Shown here piece by piece: positions 35,083 through 43,762 of a stretch of 60,053 nucleotides of DNA (positions are counted from its first letter, which is position 1; each line of letters starts with the position of its first letter). Source of the DNA: Undibacterium sp. Its GTDB lineage: Bacteria; Pseudomonadota; Gammaproteobacteria; Burkholderiales; Burkholderiaceae_D. Where the stretch lies: contig JANXTO010000085.1 of NCBI GenBank assembly GCA_025352365.1, forward strand, positions 1 to 60,053, in the 5' to 3' direction. Made by a program: the position numbers and the translations under genes. Under the pieces are notes generated by a model. That model saw nothing but the letters and a program-made list of their open reading frames with translations, did not search any database and was not told the DNA's origin.

Positions 35083-37302
35083 ATGAGCAAGAAATCGAAA
35101 ACTTTGCGTCGGTTAAACCGAACGCGCGGAATGATGTTGACACTAGTCGCATTGCCGTTTGGTTGTGCAATGGCACAAACAGCGGTGCCAGCAGACCCGG
35201 TGAAAGCACCAGGACAATTAGAAATTGTTACCGTAACTGCCGAGCGTCGACAAGAAAATATGAAAGATGTTCCAAGCTCCATCTCGCAACTGCGTGGAGA
35301 AAAATTGGACGTTCTGACATCTGGTGGCGGCGATATTCGCTTGTTGGCAGCTAAAGTGCCAAGTTTGAATATTGAGTCATCTAATGGCCGCACTTTCCCA
35401 CGTTTTTATATCCGTGGTTATGGCAATACCGATTTCAGTACATTCGCTTCCCAGCCAGTTTCTTTGATTTACGACGACATCGTGCAAGAAAATGCTGACT
35501 TAAAAGGCTTCCCGATTTTTGATCTGGCTGGCGTTGAAGTTTTGCGCGGGCCACAAGGTACTTTGTTTGGACGTAACACACCAGCCGGTGTAGTTAAGTT
35601 TGACTCAGCCAAACCAATCCTGAACCGCACTGAAGGCTACTACAGCGTATCTGAAGCTACCTACAACACGGTCAACGTTGAAGGCGCCGTCAATGCGCCA
35701 ATCAACAAAGAATGGGCAATGCGTTTTTCGATGTTAGGTCAACATCGTGACAATTTTGTGGATAACACATTCACTGGTCAAAAGAAATCTCTGGAAGGTT
35801 ATAACGAGAACGCAGAACGTCTGCAGTTTTTGTATGCCCCTAACACCACCTTCAATGCGCTGTTCAATATTCATGCCCGCGATACTGATGGCAGTGCCCG
35901 CTTATTCCGCGCCAATATCATCAAAAAAGGTAGCAACGATCTGGTCGATGGTTTTGATCCAGACAAGATTGCCACTAACGGCAAAAACTACCAAACTTTG
36001 CGCACCAACGGCGCGAGTGCACGTTTAACCTGGAATCTGGACGGCATCAAACTGTTCTCCATCACAGGTTATGAAGCTATTGGCAGCTATTTCAGCCGTG
36101 GCGACATTGACGGTGGTAATCCAACTGGACCTGGTTTCATTCCTTTCCAATCAGAGACTGGTGGCGGCATCCGCAATCATCGCCAACTCACGCAGGAGTT
36201 CCGCGCAGAATCTAAGAATGCCGGCCCTCTGAACTGGCAAGCAGGTTTGTACTACTTTAATGAAGGTACAACCGGTTTCAGTAACGGCTATAACAGTACG
36301 ACTGGTGCTCAAACTAGCGCCGTTAATAGCCGCCAGGAAAATGATGCATGGGCGATGTTTGGCTCACTCAATTACGATTTGACAGATCAGATCAAATTAC
36401 GTGGCGGCTTACGCTACACCGAAGATAAAAAATATTTCAATGCCAATGTAGTAGGTTCAATAGGACCTAGCGCAGTGCAAGAATCTGCTTCTAAAGTAAG
36501 CTGGGATGCAAGTGCAACCTATGCATTAAATAAAGATATCAATCTATATACCCGTATCGCCACTGGCTTTAGAGCACCGAGTATTGCAGCACCGTCGACG
36601 ACAGTACCAATCACCGTTGCCAACGCAGAAACCATCTTATCTGCCGAAGTTGGTATCAAGGCAGATCTGTTTAACCGCCGCGCGCGTGTTAATGCCAGCA
36701 TCTATGATTTTGATATCAAAAATCAACAGTTGACTGCAGTCGGTGGACAATCAAATACCACCATGTTGCTGAACGCAGCCAAAACAGTGGGGCATGGTGT
36801 GGAAGTTGATTTTGAAGCCTTGCTGACAGATAGATTACGTGCAACTCTGGGGGGTAGCTACAACTTTACAGAAATTCAAGATCCAAATCTGGCCGTCGCT
36901 AAATGTGCTGCGTGTACGATTACCGATCCAATCAATTCAGCTAATCGTGTCTTGATTAACGGAAATCCTTTGCCACAAGCACCAAAATGGATTGCTAATG
37001 CAACACTGCGCTATGGCATCCCGATGAGTGACGATAGTGAGTTGTTTTTCTATACCGACTGGTCTTATCGCAGCAAAATCAACTTCTTCCTTTATGAAGC
37101 CAAAGAATTCACTGGCAAACCATTGGTCGAAGGCGGCTTACGCGTTGGATATAGCTGGAAAGACGGCAAATATGAAGTGGCCGCTTATTCCCGCAATATC
37201 ACCAACACAGTACGTGTAACCGGCGGTATTGACTTCAATAACCTGACTGGCTTTATCAACGAACCACGCATCTTTGGTGTCCAGTTCAAGGGTAATTTCT
37301 AA
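35083..37302 (+). CDS. TonB-dependent outer-membrane receptor
   Basis: 739-residue outer-membrane active transporter. The signal region (residues 1-32, ...CAMAQ) is followed by a TonB-box-like EIVTVTAERR, a plug domain (DVPSSISQLRGEKLDVL; FPRFYIRGYG; VEVLRGPQGTLFGRNTPAGVV) and a 22-strand-type beta barrel ending IFGVQFKGNF, with terminal Phe as usual. The substrate is not known. Neighbours give no transporter partner, but a FadR-type GntR gene directly upstream and its likely operators suggest control by an organic nutrient rather than iron. No Fur box was recognised. Confidence 0.95.
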   Translation: MSKKSKTLRRLNRTRGMMLTLVALPFGCAMAQTAVPADPVKAPGQLEIVTVTAERRQENMKDVPSSISQLRGEKLDVLTSGGGDIRLLAAKVPSLNIESSNGRTFPRFYIRGYGNTDFSTFASQPVSLIYDDIVQENADLKGFPIFDLAGVEVLRGPQGTLFGRNTPAGVVKFDSAKPILNRTEGYYSVSEATYNTVNVEGAVNAPINKEWAMRFSMLGQHRDNFVDNTFTGQKKSLEGYNENAERLQFLYAPNTTFNALFNIHARDTDGSARLFRANIIKKGSNDLVDGFDPDKIATNGKNYQTLRTNGASARLTWNLDGIKLFSITGYEAIGSYFSRGDIDGGNPTGPGFIPFQSETGGGIRNHRQLTQEFRAESKNAGPLNWQAGLYYFNEGTTGFSNGYNSTTGAQTSAVNSRQENDAWAMFGSLNYDLTDQIKLRGGLRYTEDKKYFNANVVGSIGPSAVQESASKVSWDASATYALNKDINLYTRIATGFRAPSIAAPSTTVPITVANAETILSAEVGIKADLFNRRARVNASIYDFDIKNQQLTAVGGQSNTTMLLNAAKTVGHGVEVDFEALLTDRLRATLGGSYNFTEIQDPNLAVAKCAACTITDPINSANRVLINGNPLPQAPKWIANATLRYGIPMSDDSELFFYTDWSYRSKINFFLYEAKEFTGKPLVEGGLRVGYSWKDGKYEVAAYSRNITNTVRVTGGIDFNNLTGFINEPRIFGVQFKGNF

Positions 37303-37310
37303 TAGAAAAT

Positions 37311-37352
37311 TGCGTCATACTGCTTAACTGATTGCATGTATGGCGCATCTTT
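37311..37352 (+). terminator. Probable terminator of the TonB receptor gene
   Basis: TGCGTCATA pairs with TATGGCGCA (8 of 9) around a 19-base loop and is followed by TCTTTTT, 9 bp after the stop codon. Confidence 0.6.
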
Positions 37353-37385
37353 TTAAATAGAAAACTGATATTTTATTTTTGATTA

Positions 37386-37414
37386 TGCTGGGAGAAGCGG
37401 TAACGCTCCCAGCA
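37386..37414 (+). terminator. Second hairpin downstream of the TonB receptor gene
   Basis: Perfect 9-base arms TGCTGGGAG / CTCCCAGCA around 11 bases. There is no strong T-run, so its terminator role is uncertain. Confidence 0.3.
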
Positions 37415-37605
37415 TTACTCTGAGCTAGTAAGCACTGCCCTCTCAAGCACTTCAACTCCCTGCATCAAACAACGATATTTTTTGGTAACGTAGCTACCAA
37501 CGCACCATATCTGATCTGACTTCTGATATTTATTCGAGCCTCAACACATGATTGGCGCACCGGCAAGGTGGACTGTTCTTTTGATAATTGAAAAAATATC
37601 GATTT

Positions 37606-37686
37606 AATATACCCCCCCTATTTTTATGTAATATCGCTTATTATCCAATGAATCTATGGACAAATAAATATACTAATTAGGAGTAT
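37606..37686. repeat. Dispersed palindromic element, copy D
   Basis: Runs from AATATACCCCCCCTATTTTT through the inner palindrome TTATTATCCA...TGGACAAATAA to AATTAGGAGTAT. It sits in the 558-bp gap (37303-37860) between the TonB receptor gene and icd; apart from terminators nothing else was found there. Confidence 0.75.
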
Positions 37687-37783
37687 CTACAATTGCCGTG
37701 ATTAATAGCCTAGCTTTAATGAGATAAATATCAGCTATCTTGCCCATAAATAGAATTTTAAGATCATCGACAGTACAAAATAA

Positions 37784-37818
37784 AAGCCCTTGATTCTCAC
37801 GAGGAAAATCAAGGGCCT
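37784..37818 (-). terminator. Intrinsic terminator of icd
   Basis: Arms GCCCTTGATT (37786-37795) and AATCAAGGGC (37807-37816). On the minus strand the stem is followed by TTTTATTTT, 45 bp after the icd stop. Confidence 0.8.
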
Positions 37819-37860
37819 GCTACATAGAACGATCCAGTGCAACAAAGCACTGGATGAGTT

Positions 37861-39114
37861 TTACATATTTTCGATCATTACATCGCCAAAGCCGGAGCAA
37901 GATACTTGTGTTGCGCCTTCCATCAAACGTGCGAAATCGTAAGTAACTTTCTTCACAGTGATCGCTTTTTCTGTCGCGCTGATCAACAGATCCGCCGCTT
38001 CAGCCCAACCCATGTGACGCAACATCATTTCTGCGGACAAAATCAATGAACCTGGGTTCACATAGTCTTTACCGGCATACTTAGGCGCTGTACCGTGAGT
38101 AGCTTCAAACATGGCGATAGAGTCAGATAAATTAGCGCCTGGAGCAATGCCGATACCACCGACTTGTGCAGCTAATGCATCAGAGATGTAATCACCATTC
38201 AGATTCAATGTTGCAATCACACTGTACTCTGCCGGACGCAACAAGATTTGCTGCAAGAACGCATCAGCGATGGAATCCTTGACGATAATATCTTTACCCG
38301 TTTTTGGATTCTTGAACTTGCACCATGGACCGCCATCGATCAATTCTGCACCGAATTCTTTTTGTGCCAAAGCATAAGCCCAATCACGGAAGCCACCTTC
38401 GGTGTACTTCATGATGTTGCCTTTGTGGACGATCGTTACGGATGGCTTGTCGTTGTCGATCGCGTACTGGATCGCTTTACGTACCAAACGCTCAGTACCT
38501 TGACGGGATACTGGTTTAACGCCAATACCTGAAGTGTCTGGGAAACGGATTTTTTTAACCCCCATTTCGTCTTGCAAAAACTTGATCAGTTTTTTAACTT
38601 GATCAGAGCCTTCTTGGAATTCAATACCCGCATAGATATCTTCCGAGTTTTCGCGGAAGATCACCATGTCAGTTTTTTCTGGCTCACGCACTGGGGATGG
38701 CACGCCTTTGAAGTAGCGAACCGGGCGCAAGCAGACATATAAATCTAACTCTTGACGCAGCGCCACGTTCAGGGAACGGATACCGCCGCCAACTGGTGTA
38801 GTCAATGGGCCTTTGATAGAAACGACATAGTCTTTCAAGACTTTTAGGGTTTCTTCTGGCAACCAGACATCAGGACCGTATACTTTTGTCGATTTTTCAC
38901 CAGCGTAGATTTCCATCCAGCTAATCTTGCGCTTGCCGCCGTAAGCCTTAGCTACAGCAGCATCCACCACTTTGATCATGACAGGGCTGATATCTACACC
39001 AGTGCCATCACCTTCAATGAACGGAATAATTGGATTATCTGGAACGTTTAACGAGAAATCAGCATTGACGGTAATTTGCTTACCTTCGGCAGGAACTTTA
39101 ATATGTTGATACAT
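37861..39114 (-). CDS. icd: Isocitrate dehydrogenase (NADP+)
   Basis: 417-residue TCA-cycle enzyme converting isocitrate to 2-oxoglutarate with NADPH formation. It has the E. coli Icd-type layout: [13 protein letters not shown], the substrate/phosphorylation loop [49 protein letters not shown] and the NADP-site region [11 protein letters not shown]. The serine in IRSLN corresponds to the site phosphorylated by AceK in enterobacteria. The length is normal. It is divergent from rluE. Confidence 0.98.
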   Translation of the reverse strand: MYQHIKVPAEGKQITVNADFSLNVPDNPIIPFIEGDGTGVDISPVMIKVVDAAVAKAYGGKRKISWMEIYAGEKSTKVYGPDVWLPEETLKVLKDYVVSIKGPLTTPVGGGIRSLNVALRQELDLYVCLRPVRYFKGVPSPVREPEKTDMVIFRENSEDIYAGIEFQEGSDQVKKLIKFLQDEMGVKKIRFPDTSGIGVKPVSRQGTERLVRKAIQYAIDNDKPSVTIVHKGNIMKYTEGGFRDWAYALAQKEFGAELIDGGPWCKFKNPKTGKDIIVKDSIADAFLQQILLRPAEYSVIATLNLNGDYISDALAAQVGGIGIAPGANLSDSIAMFEATHGTAPKYAGKDYVNPGSLILSAEMMLRHMGWAEAADLLISATEKAITVKKVTYDFARLMEGATQVSCSGFGDVMIENM

Positions 39115-39352
39115 CTTTTTCTCCGTAGATTGGGGCGATTAAGCGGATCGCGCTTCGCTCGTAACAAGCCTTGTTGGCCGAATATACATATTCAAGTAAA
39201 CACAAATATAAAAATGCAAATAAATTTAATGTGAATTTACTCCGAATGTACTCTTATATAAGACACAAGACTACCATTTCGTATTATGCACTAGTATTTT
39301 ACTAGATGCCATCACTTTGCAATACTAGGCATCCGCAGATTATCATAGCGCC

Positions 39353-39943
39353 ATGAAACTGATATTACTCAATAAACCTTACGACGTGATGTGCCAGTTC
39401 TCGGCGCATCCAACGCGCCAGACATTAGCCGACTATGTCGATGTACCGAATGTCTACCCTGCTGGACGCCTTGATGCAGATAGCGAGGGACTTGTATTGC
39501 TTACAGACAACGGAAAGTTACAACATTCGATTAGCCATCCAGATTTAAAACAGGCTAAAACTTACTTGGTCCAGGTCGAAGGTCAGCCAACACCAGTATC
39601 ATTAGAGAAGTTAAGAAATCCCCTGGATTTAGGCGATTTTGTCACCAAACCATGTCAAGTTAAGCATATTTATGAACCAGACTGGCTATGGGATCGCACC
39701 CCGCCAATACGATATAGGGAAGATAAGCCTACGAGCTGGCTCAGCATAAGCTTAACGGAGGGGAAAAATCGGCAAGTGCGACGCATGACAGCCGCAGTTG
39801 GTCTGCCAACTCTAAGATTAATACGCAGTGGAATTGCCAATTTCACACTAGAAAGTCACGCACTAATGCCAGGCTCATGGCAAGAAGTCAGTGCAGAATG
39901 GCTGGCGCGCATCAAATCAGGAAATCTTGGAAATCGTAGCTAA
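39353..39943 (+). CDS. rluE: 23S rRNA pseudouridine synthase RluE type
   Basis: 196-residue pseudouridine synthase of the RsuA/RluB/E/F group. The catalytic Asp is in PAGRLDADSEGLVLLT. The C-terminal GKNRQVRRMTAAVGLPTLRLIR motif is typical, and there is no N-terminal S4 domain, as in RluE. RluE modifies U2457 (E. coli numbering) of 23S rRNA. A perfect bidirectional terminator follows, shared with convergent rpsT. Confidence 0.9.
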   Translation: MKLILLNKPYDVMCQFSAHPTRQTLADYVDVPNVYPAGRLDADSEGLVLLTDNGKLQHSISHPDLKQAKTYLVQVEGQPTPVSLEKLRNPLDLGDFVTKPCQVKHIYEPDWLWDRTPPIRYREDKPTSWLSISLTEGKNRQVRRMTAAVGLPTLRLIRSGIANFTLESHALMPGSWQEVSAEWLARIKSGNLGNRS

Positions 39944-39965
39944 AGAATGAGATTTTAAGGACACA

Positions 39966-39996
39966 AAAAAACCGCAATAAACTATTGCGGTTTTTT
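39966..39996. terminator. Bidirectional terminator between rluE and rpsT
   Basis: Perfect 14-base arms around AAC, with CCGCAATA/TATTGCGG core and A6/T6 ends. It serves both convergent genes. Confidence 0.9.
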
Positions 39997-40025
39997 ATTC
40001 ATTACTGACTTTACAATTAACTCAT

Positions 40026-40048
40026 TAGTATTATCAAAGATAATACTA
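40026..40048. other. Hairpin downstream of rpsT
   Basis: TAGTATTATC and GATAATACTA, perfect 10-base arms around AAA. It lies in the 3' region of the rpsT transcript ahead of the terminator. On the minus strand no T-run follows, so it may protect or process the mRNA end. Confidence 0.45.
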
Positions 40049-40071
40049 AAAAACCAACTATCGCTTAAATA

Positions 40072-40338
40072 TTAAGCAGACAAAGCCTTCAAAGCGGAAG
40101 CCAAACGGCTTTTATGACGAGCTGCTTTGTTTTTGTGAATGATTTTTTTATCTGCGATGCGATCAATCGTCGAAACGGAAGTTTGGAAGATTGTAGTTGC
40201 GACAGCTTTATCACCTGCTTCAATCGCTTTACGGACAGCTTTGATTGCTGTGCGCAGCGTCGAGCGCAGGCTGGAGTTGTGTGCGTTTTGTTTTACTGCT
40301 TGACGAGCGCGCTTGCGTGCTTGTGCGGTATTTGCCAT
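40072..40338 (-). CDS. rpsT: 30S ribosomal protein S20
   Basis: 88-residue primary 16S rRNA-binding protein of the small subunit. It begins [20 protein letters not shown] and ends [11 protein letters not shown], both typical. AGGAAATCTC precedes the ATG. A good sigma-70 promoter lies at 40422-40450, giving a leader of roughly 75 bases. Confidence 0.98.
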   Translation of the reverse strand: MANTAQARKRARQAVKQNAHNSSLRSTLRTAIKAVRKAIEAGDKAVATTIFQTSVSTIDRIADKKIIHKNKAARHKSRLASALKALSA

Positions 40339-40421
40339 GAGATTTCCTAAACGTGGTCAAGAGCGACGGGTTCAAAGTGAACTCACAAATTTCCACGCCG
40401 CATAATTCTGTACAGCTTTGC

Positions 40422-40450
40422 AGTGTAACTGTTTTTTCAAAAGTTGGCAA
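40422..40450 (-). promoter_or_regulatory. Sigma-70 promoter of rpsT
   Basis: On the minus strand: -35 TTGCCA (40450-40445), 17-bp spacer, -10 TACACT (40427-40422). The form and position fit a constitutive ribosomal protein promoter. Confidence 0.65.
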
Positions 40451-40628
40451 GCATCTCACTGGATTGATCTGAATTCCCTGCATTTTTGCTGATAGTTAAT
40501 AGAAACAATAACAAACAATGAAAGAATTGTTGTATTCATCCCCAAAGTGTCGTTCTGTATCTGGGAATCATCACAAAATATTGACACACTAAGCACCTAA
40601 GCTCACTTATTTATTTGAAGGACTTCTT

Positions 40629-41228
40629 ATGCAATGCACTCCCATCACACTTCAAGGTCGCCATGTTAGCTTAGAACCATTGCATCAAGAACATTTTGCT
40701 GAGATTCAGGCGGCAGCGGCTGACGGTGAATTATGGAAGCTATTTTTCACCTCAGTACCTAGCCCAGGAAACACGCAAAACTGGCTTGATCTCGCGTTAG
40801 AAATGCAAGATCAAAAAAAGGCAATTCCTTTTGTGATCAGGGAAAAACAGACTGACCAGATCGTCGGCTCTACACGTTACTGCAATATCGATCATAATAA
40901 TAAACGCTTAGAAATCGGTTACACCTGGTACGCCAAGCGAGTGCAAAGAAGCGCGATCAATACCGAGTGCAAGTTGCTATTGCTGTCACATGCGTTTGAC
41001 ATGCTTGAGTGTATCGCCGTTGAGTTTCGCACGGACTGGTTTAACCGTCGCTCGCAAGCAGCAATTGAGCGTCTAGGGGCGAAACGAGACGGCGTATTAC
41101 GTAACCACACGATTTTGCCAGATGGACGGATTCGCGACACGGTGGTGTATAGCATCCTGCAAAACGAATGGGCTGGCGTAAAACAGAATTTGCAGTACAT
41201 GCACGAGAAATATCAAGGCGTTAGCTAA
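40629..41228 (+). CDS. GNAT-family acetyltransferase (RimJ/RimL-like)
   Basis: 199-residue acetyltransferase of the Acetyltransf_3 type. LQGRHVSLEPLHQEHFAEI at the N-terminus, RYCNIDHNNKRLEIGYTWY in the middle and FNRRSQAAIERLGAKRDGVL with a DTVVYSI end are the usual blocks. GAAGGAC precedes the ATG. The target amine is unknown. It lies upstream of the VWA gene by about 60 bp on the same strand. Confidence 0.9.
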   Translation: MQCTPITLQGRHVSLEPLHQEHFAEIQAAAADGELWKLFFTSVPSPGNTQNWLDLALEMQDQKKAIPFVIREKQTDQIVGSTRYCNIDHNNKRLEIGYTWYAKRVQRSAINTECKLLLLSHAFDMLECIAVEFRTDWFNRRSQAAIERLGAKRDGVLRNHTILPDGRIRDTVVYSILQNEWAGVKQNLQYMHEKYQGVS

Positions 41229-41287
41229 CTAATTTATTTAACACGCCGATTGCAGTAAACCTAAACCAAGATTTGCAGGAGCCAGCC

Positions 41288-42457
41288 GTGCTGATTGATT
41301 TTTTCTACACTCTTAAAGATGCAAAAATTCCTGTCTCGATCAAGGAATTTCTGACGCTGCTCGAAGCGCTGGACAAAGGATTGATTAGCATGTCGATGGA
41401 TGATTTTTATTTTCTCTCGCGCACGATTATGGTTAAAGACGAAGCGCATTATGACAAGTTCGATAAAGCTTTCGGTCTTTACTTCAAAGGGATAGAAACG
41501 ATTTTTGAAAAGAACCCTGAAATTCCTCTGGAATGGTTAGCCAAGCGCATGGAGCGCGAACTAACTGATGAGCAAAAAGCAGCGTTAGAAAAATTTGGCT
41601 ACGACAAGCTGATGGATCGCTTGCAAGAATTACTCAAAGAACAAAAAGAACGCCACGAGGGCGGCAATAAATGGATAGGTACTGGCGGCACATCACCGTT
41701 TGGTAATGGCGGACAAAATCCAGAAGGCATACGCATCGGCGGCAAAGGCGGCAACCGCACTGCCGTCAAAGTATGGGAAGCGCGCGCCTTCCGCGATTAC
41801 GATGATGAGCGCGAACTCGGCACCCGCAATATCAAAATCGCGCTGCGTCGTCTGCGCAAATTTGCCCGTCACGGGGCTGAAGATGAGTTAGCGTTAGATG
41901 CGACAATCAAAGCGACGGCCAACAATGCCGGCTACCTAGATATAAAAATGCAACCGGAGCGCAAAAACAATATCAAGGTTTTGATGTTGCTGGATGTCGG
42001 TGGCACGATGGACGACCACATTGCAAGGACCGAAGAGTTATTTTCTGCTGCGAAAACAGAATTTAAAAATATGGAATTCTTTTATTTCCATAACTGCGTC
42101 TACGATCATTTATGGAAAAACAATCGCCGTCGTCATGCAGAAAAATTTCCTACATGGGATGTCTTGCGCAAATACACGCCAGATACGAAAGTGATTTTTG
42201 TTGGCGACGCCACCATGAGCCCGTATGAAATTTTACAGGCGGGTGGTTCCGTCGAATATAACAATGAAGAAGCGGGAGCAGCGTGGCTGCAACGGTTTAC
42301 TTCGGCTTTTCCGAAGTTTATCTGGCTCAATCCAGAACCAGAGGGATTGTGGCAATACCGTCAATCGGTGTCCATCATTAAGCAAATTATGAACAACCGC
42401 ATGTTTCCAGTCACCATCGAGGGACTGGAACGCGGCATGCGCTTATTGAGTAAATAA
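41288..42457 (+). CDS. VWA domain-containing CoxE-like protein
   Basis: 389 residues from the GTG at 41288, chosen because AGGAG lies 7 bases upstream; an in-frame ATG at 41273 has no such site. It has an N-terminal helical region (LTLLEALDKG; DEAHYDKFDKAFGLYFKG), a basic/Gly linker near 135-165, then a C-terminal VWA domain with metal-site sequence LLDVGGTMDDHI and FYFHNCVYDHLW. The Gly-for-Ser in that site is, as I recall, usual in this branch. Relatives usually work beside a MoxR-type AAA+ ATPase as a maturation or chaperone pair. None is adjacent here. Confidence 0.88.
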   Translation: MLIDFFYTLKDAKIPVSIKEFLTLLEALDKGLISMSMDDFYFLSRTIMVKDEAHYDKFDKAFGLYFKGIETIFEKNPEIPLEWLAKRMERELTDEQKAALEKFGYDKLMDRLQELLKEQKERHEGGNKWIGTGGTSPFGNGGQNPEGIRIGGKGGNRTAVKVWEARAFRDYDDERELGTRNIKIALRRLRKFARHGAEDELALDATIKATANNAGYLDIKMQPERKNNIKVLMLLDVGGTMDDHIARTEELFSAAKTEFKNMEFFYFHNCVYDHLWKNNRRRHAEKFPTWDVLRKYTPDTKVIFVGDATMSPYEILQAGGSVEYNNEEAGAAWLQRFTSAFPKFIWLNPEPEGLWQYRQSVSIIKQIMNNRMFPVTIEGLERGMRLLSK

Positions 42458-42569
42458 ATAAGTGAATAAATAACGAATTAGCACGAGCTGGGAAGAACGA
42501 AACTTCCGAAACGATATGCAAAATCACCGAAGCTCACCGAACCTAGTAGGTTAACCATTACTGGTCAGC

Positions 42570-43397
42570 TTAAGTGAGCTGCAAAAATTTCTGTATCGTT
42601 GATAAAACCAGTTTGCGCGACAAAGGCTTATTTAAAAACCCATCGCAACTCACGCTTTGCGCAAACTCCTGGTTATACACAAACGTCTTATCGATCAAAA
42701 ACATCACATTCGTTTTCCGATGTTCATTTTGACTTTTGAGTGACCGGCATAAACCATAGGGATCAATATCCGGCGTCGATGTATTAATCATAGTCAATCC
42801 ATATTGATATTGCGCATCCAAGCTTAAAGCTGTCTCCGCATCATTGCTCATACCAACAGGAATGTTATATCGCTCCATAATTGCCGCAACATAATCTCTG
42901 AAACGCATGTCCTTATCAATAATCAAAATACCGCCCCGTGGGGTCGCGGAGTTGCGCATTTTTTGATATACCGATGGGTCGGTCAAATCAAAATCTAAAC
43001 GTTCACGACGACGACGTTCGGGTATCGCCACCTCGCCATAAGCACTTAACGTTGTCAACAACAACTGGCGCTCATCCACTAATTCATCGAGCACATCAAA
43101 CAATTTACGCCAGCGAATCGGACGCGGCATAACCGCGTAAGGCAAACTCACCTTGGTTTTACCAATTAATAAAACGGGTTGTGCATGACCAGGGTTGATA
43201 TCAGACAGTGTTGCCAATGCTTTCATATCTTCGGCATTGACAATAAAAAGATCGGGGTCTTGCAGGCTGCCATCTCTTAAGCATAGATAGCGATAGCCCT
43301 TCTCGCGCATCACCGCAAGAACGGTAGAAAACGTGTCGTTTTCTTTAGGAGTAAATCCAATCAGTCGGATTGCGATTGTTGGGTTTTTTTCTGACAT
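42570..43397 (-). CDS. Tandem pseudo-receiver protein
   Basis: 275 residues. The C-terminal 120 residues are receiver-like (GGILIIDKDMRFRDYVAAIM; NVMFLIDK; GFLNKPLSRKL), but the phospho-acceptor Asp is replaced by Asn205 (GLTMINTSTPDID); the conserved Lys257 remains. The N-terminal half (residues 8-108) looks like a second, more degenerate receiver with DPDLFIVNAED, again Asn at the acceptor place. No output domain is seen. Phosphorylation-independent signalling or protein binding is inferred. It is a single gene, convergent with the VWA gene, and no kinase is adjacent. Confidence 0.75.
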   Translation of the reverse strand: MSEKNPTIAIRLIGFTPKENDTFSTVLAVMREKGYRYLCLRDGSLQDPDLFIVNAEDMKALATLSDINPGHAQPVLLIGKTKVSLPYAVMPRPIRWRKLFDVLDELVDERQLLLTTLSAYGEVAIPERRRRERLDFDLTDPSVYQKMRNSATPRGGILIIDKDMRFRDYVAAIMERYNIPVGMSNDAETALSLDAQYQYGLTMINTSTPDIDPYGLCRSLKSQNEHRKTNVMFLIDKTFVYNQEFAQSVSCDGFLNKPLSRKLVLSTIQKFLQLT

Positions 43398-43505
43398 CGT
43401 TTATCCATCAACACATAACAGCTACAATAGTTGCAAATCACTTGCAAAGAAATTATAAAAAAATTGCAAAAAAACTGAAAATAAGATCGCAGCAAAAAAG
43501 TCCCT

Positions 43506-43577
43506 GAGCTAAGTTAAGCTAAGTTAAGCTATCGTTAGCTATGATCGCATCACTCATTACTCGTTACTCGTTACTAT
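43506..43577. repeat. Short tandem repeats upstream of parE
   Basis: AAGTTAAGCT twice in tandem (43511-43530) preceded by half a unit and followed by a derivative (ATCGTTAGCT). Then comes an ACTCGTT-type repeat (about 43551-43577). They occupy the 365-bp gap 43398-43762, which has no gene. Confidence 0.8.
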
Positions 43578-43706
43578 TGGATAGCGATCTTATTGCTCTG
43601 ATGACTGGCTCTGATGACTTTCTACCAAGCCTATTTAAAATGATTGCCAGAATACAGGCAAACCTTGCCAGCAAACAAAAATTTTGTGGAATAATTTGTC
43701 TACATG

Positions 43707-43727
43707 GTACCTAATTAGTACCTAATT
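43707..43727. repeat. 11-bp tandem repeat close to the parE start
   Basis: GTACCTAATTA then GTACCTAATT, 36 bp before the parE ATG; it may overlap the promoter or leader. Confidence 0.8.
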
Positions 43728-43762
43728 TCCAACATCAGCGACAACCAACACGTATTTATTGC

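Noticed and set aside
41980-42020. Missing Ser in the VWA metal site (DVGGT) as a sign of inactivation
   Set aside because: As I recall, the DVGG variant is normal for this CoxE-like branch, so it is not evidence of loss.
43506-43727. Repeats considered as CRISPR or iterons
   Set aside because: Units are 7-11 bp, adjacent without spacers and differ in sequence; there are no cas or rep genes.
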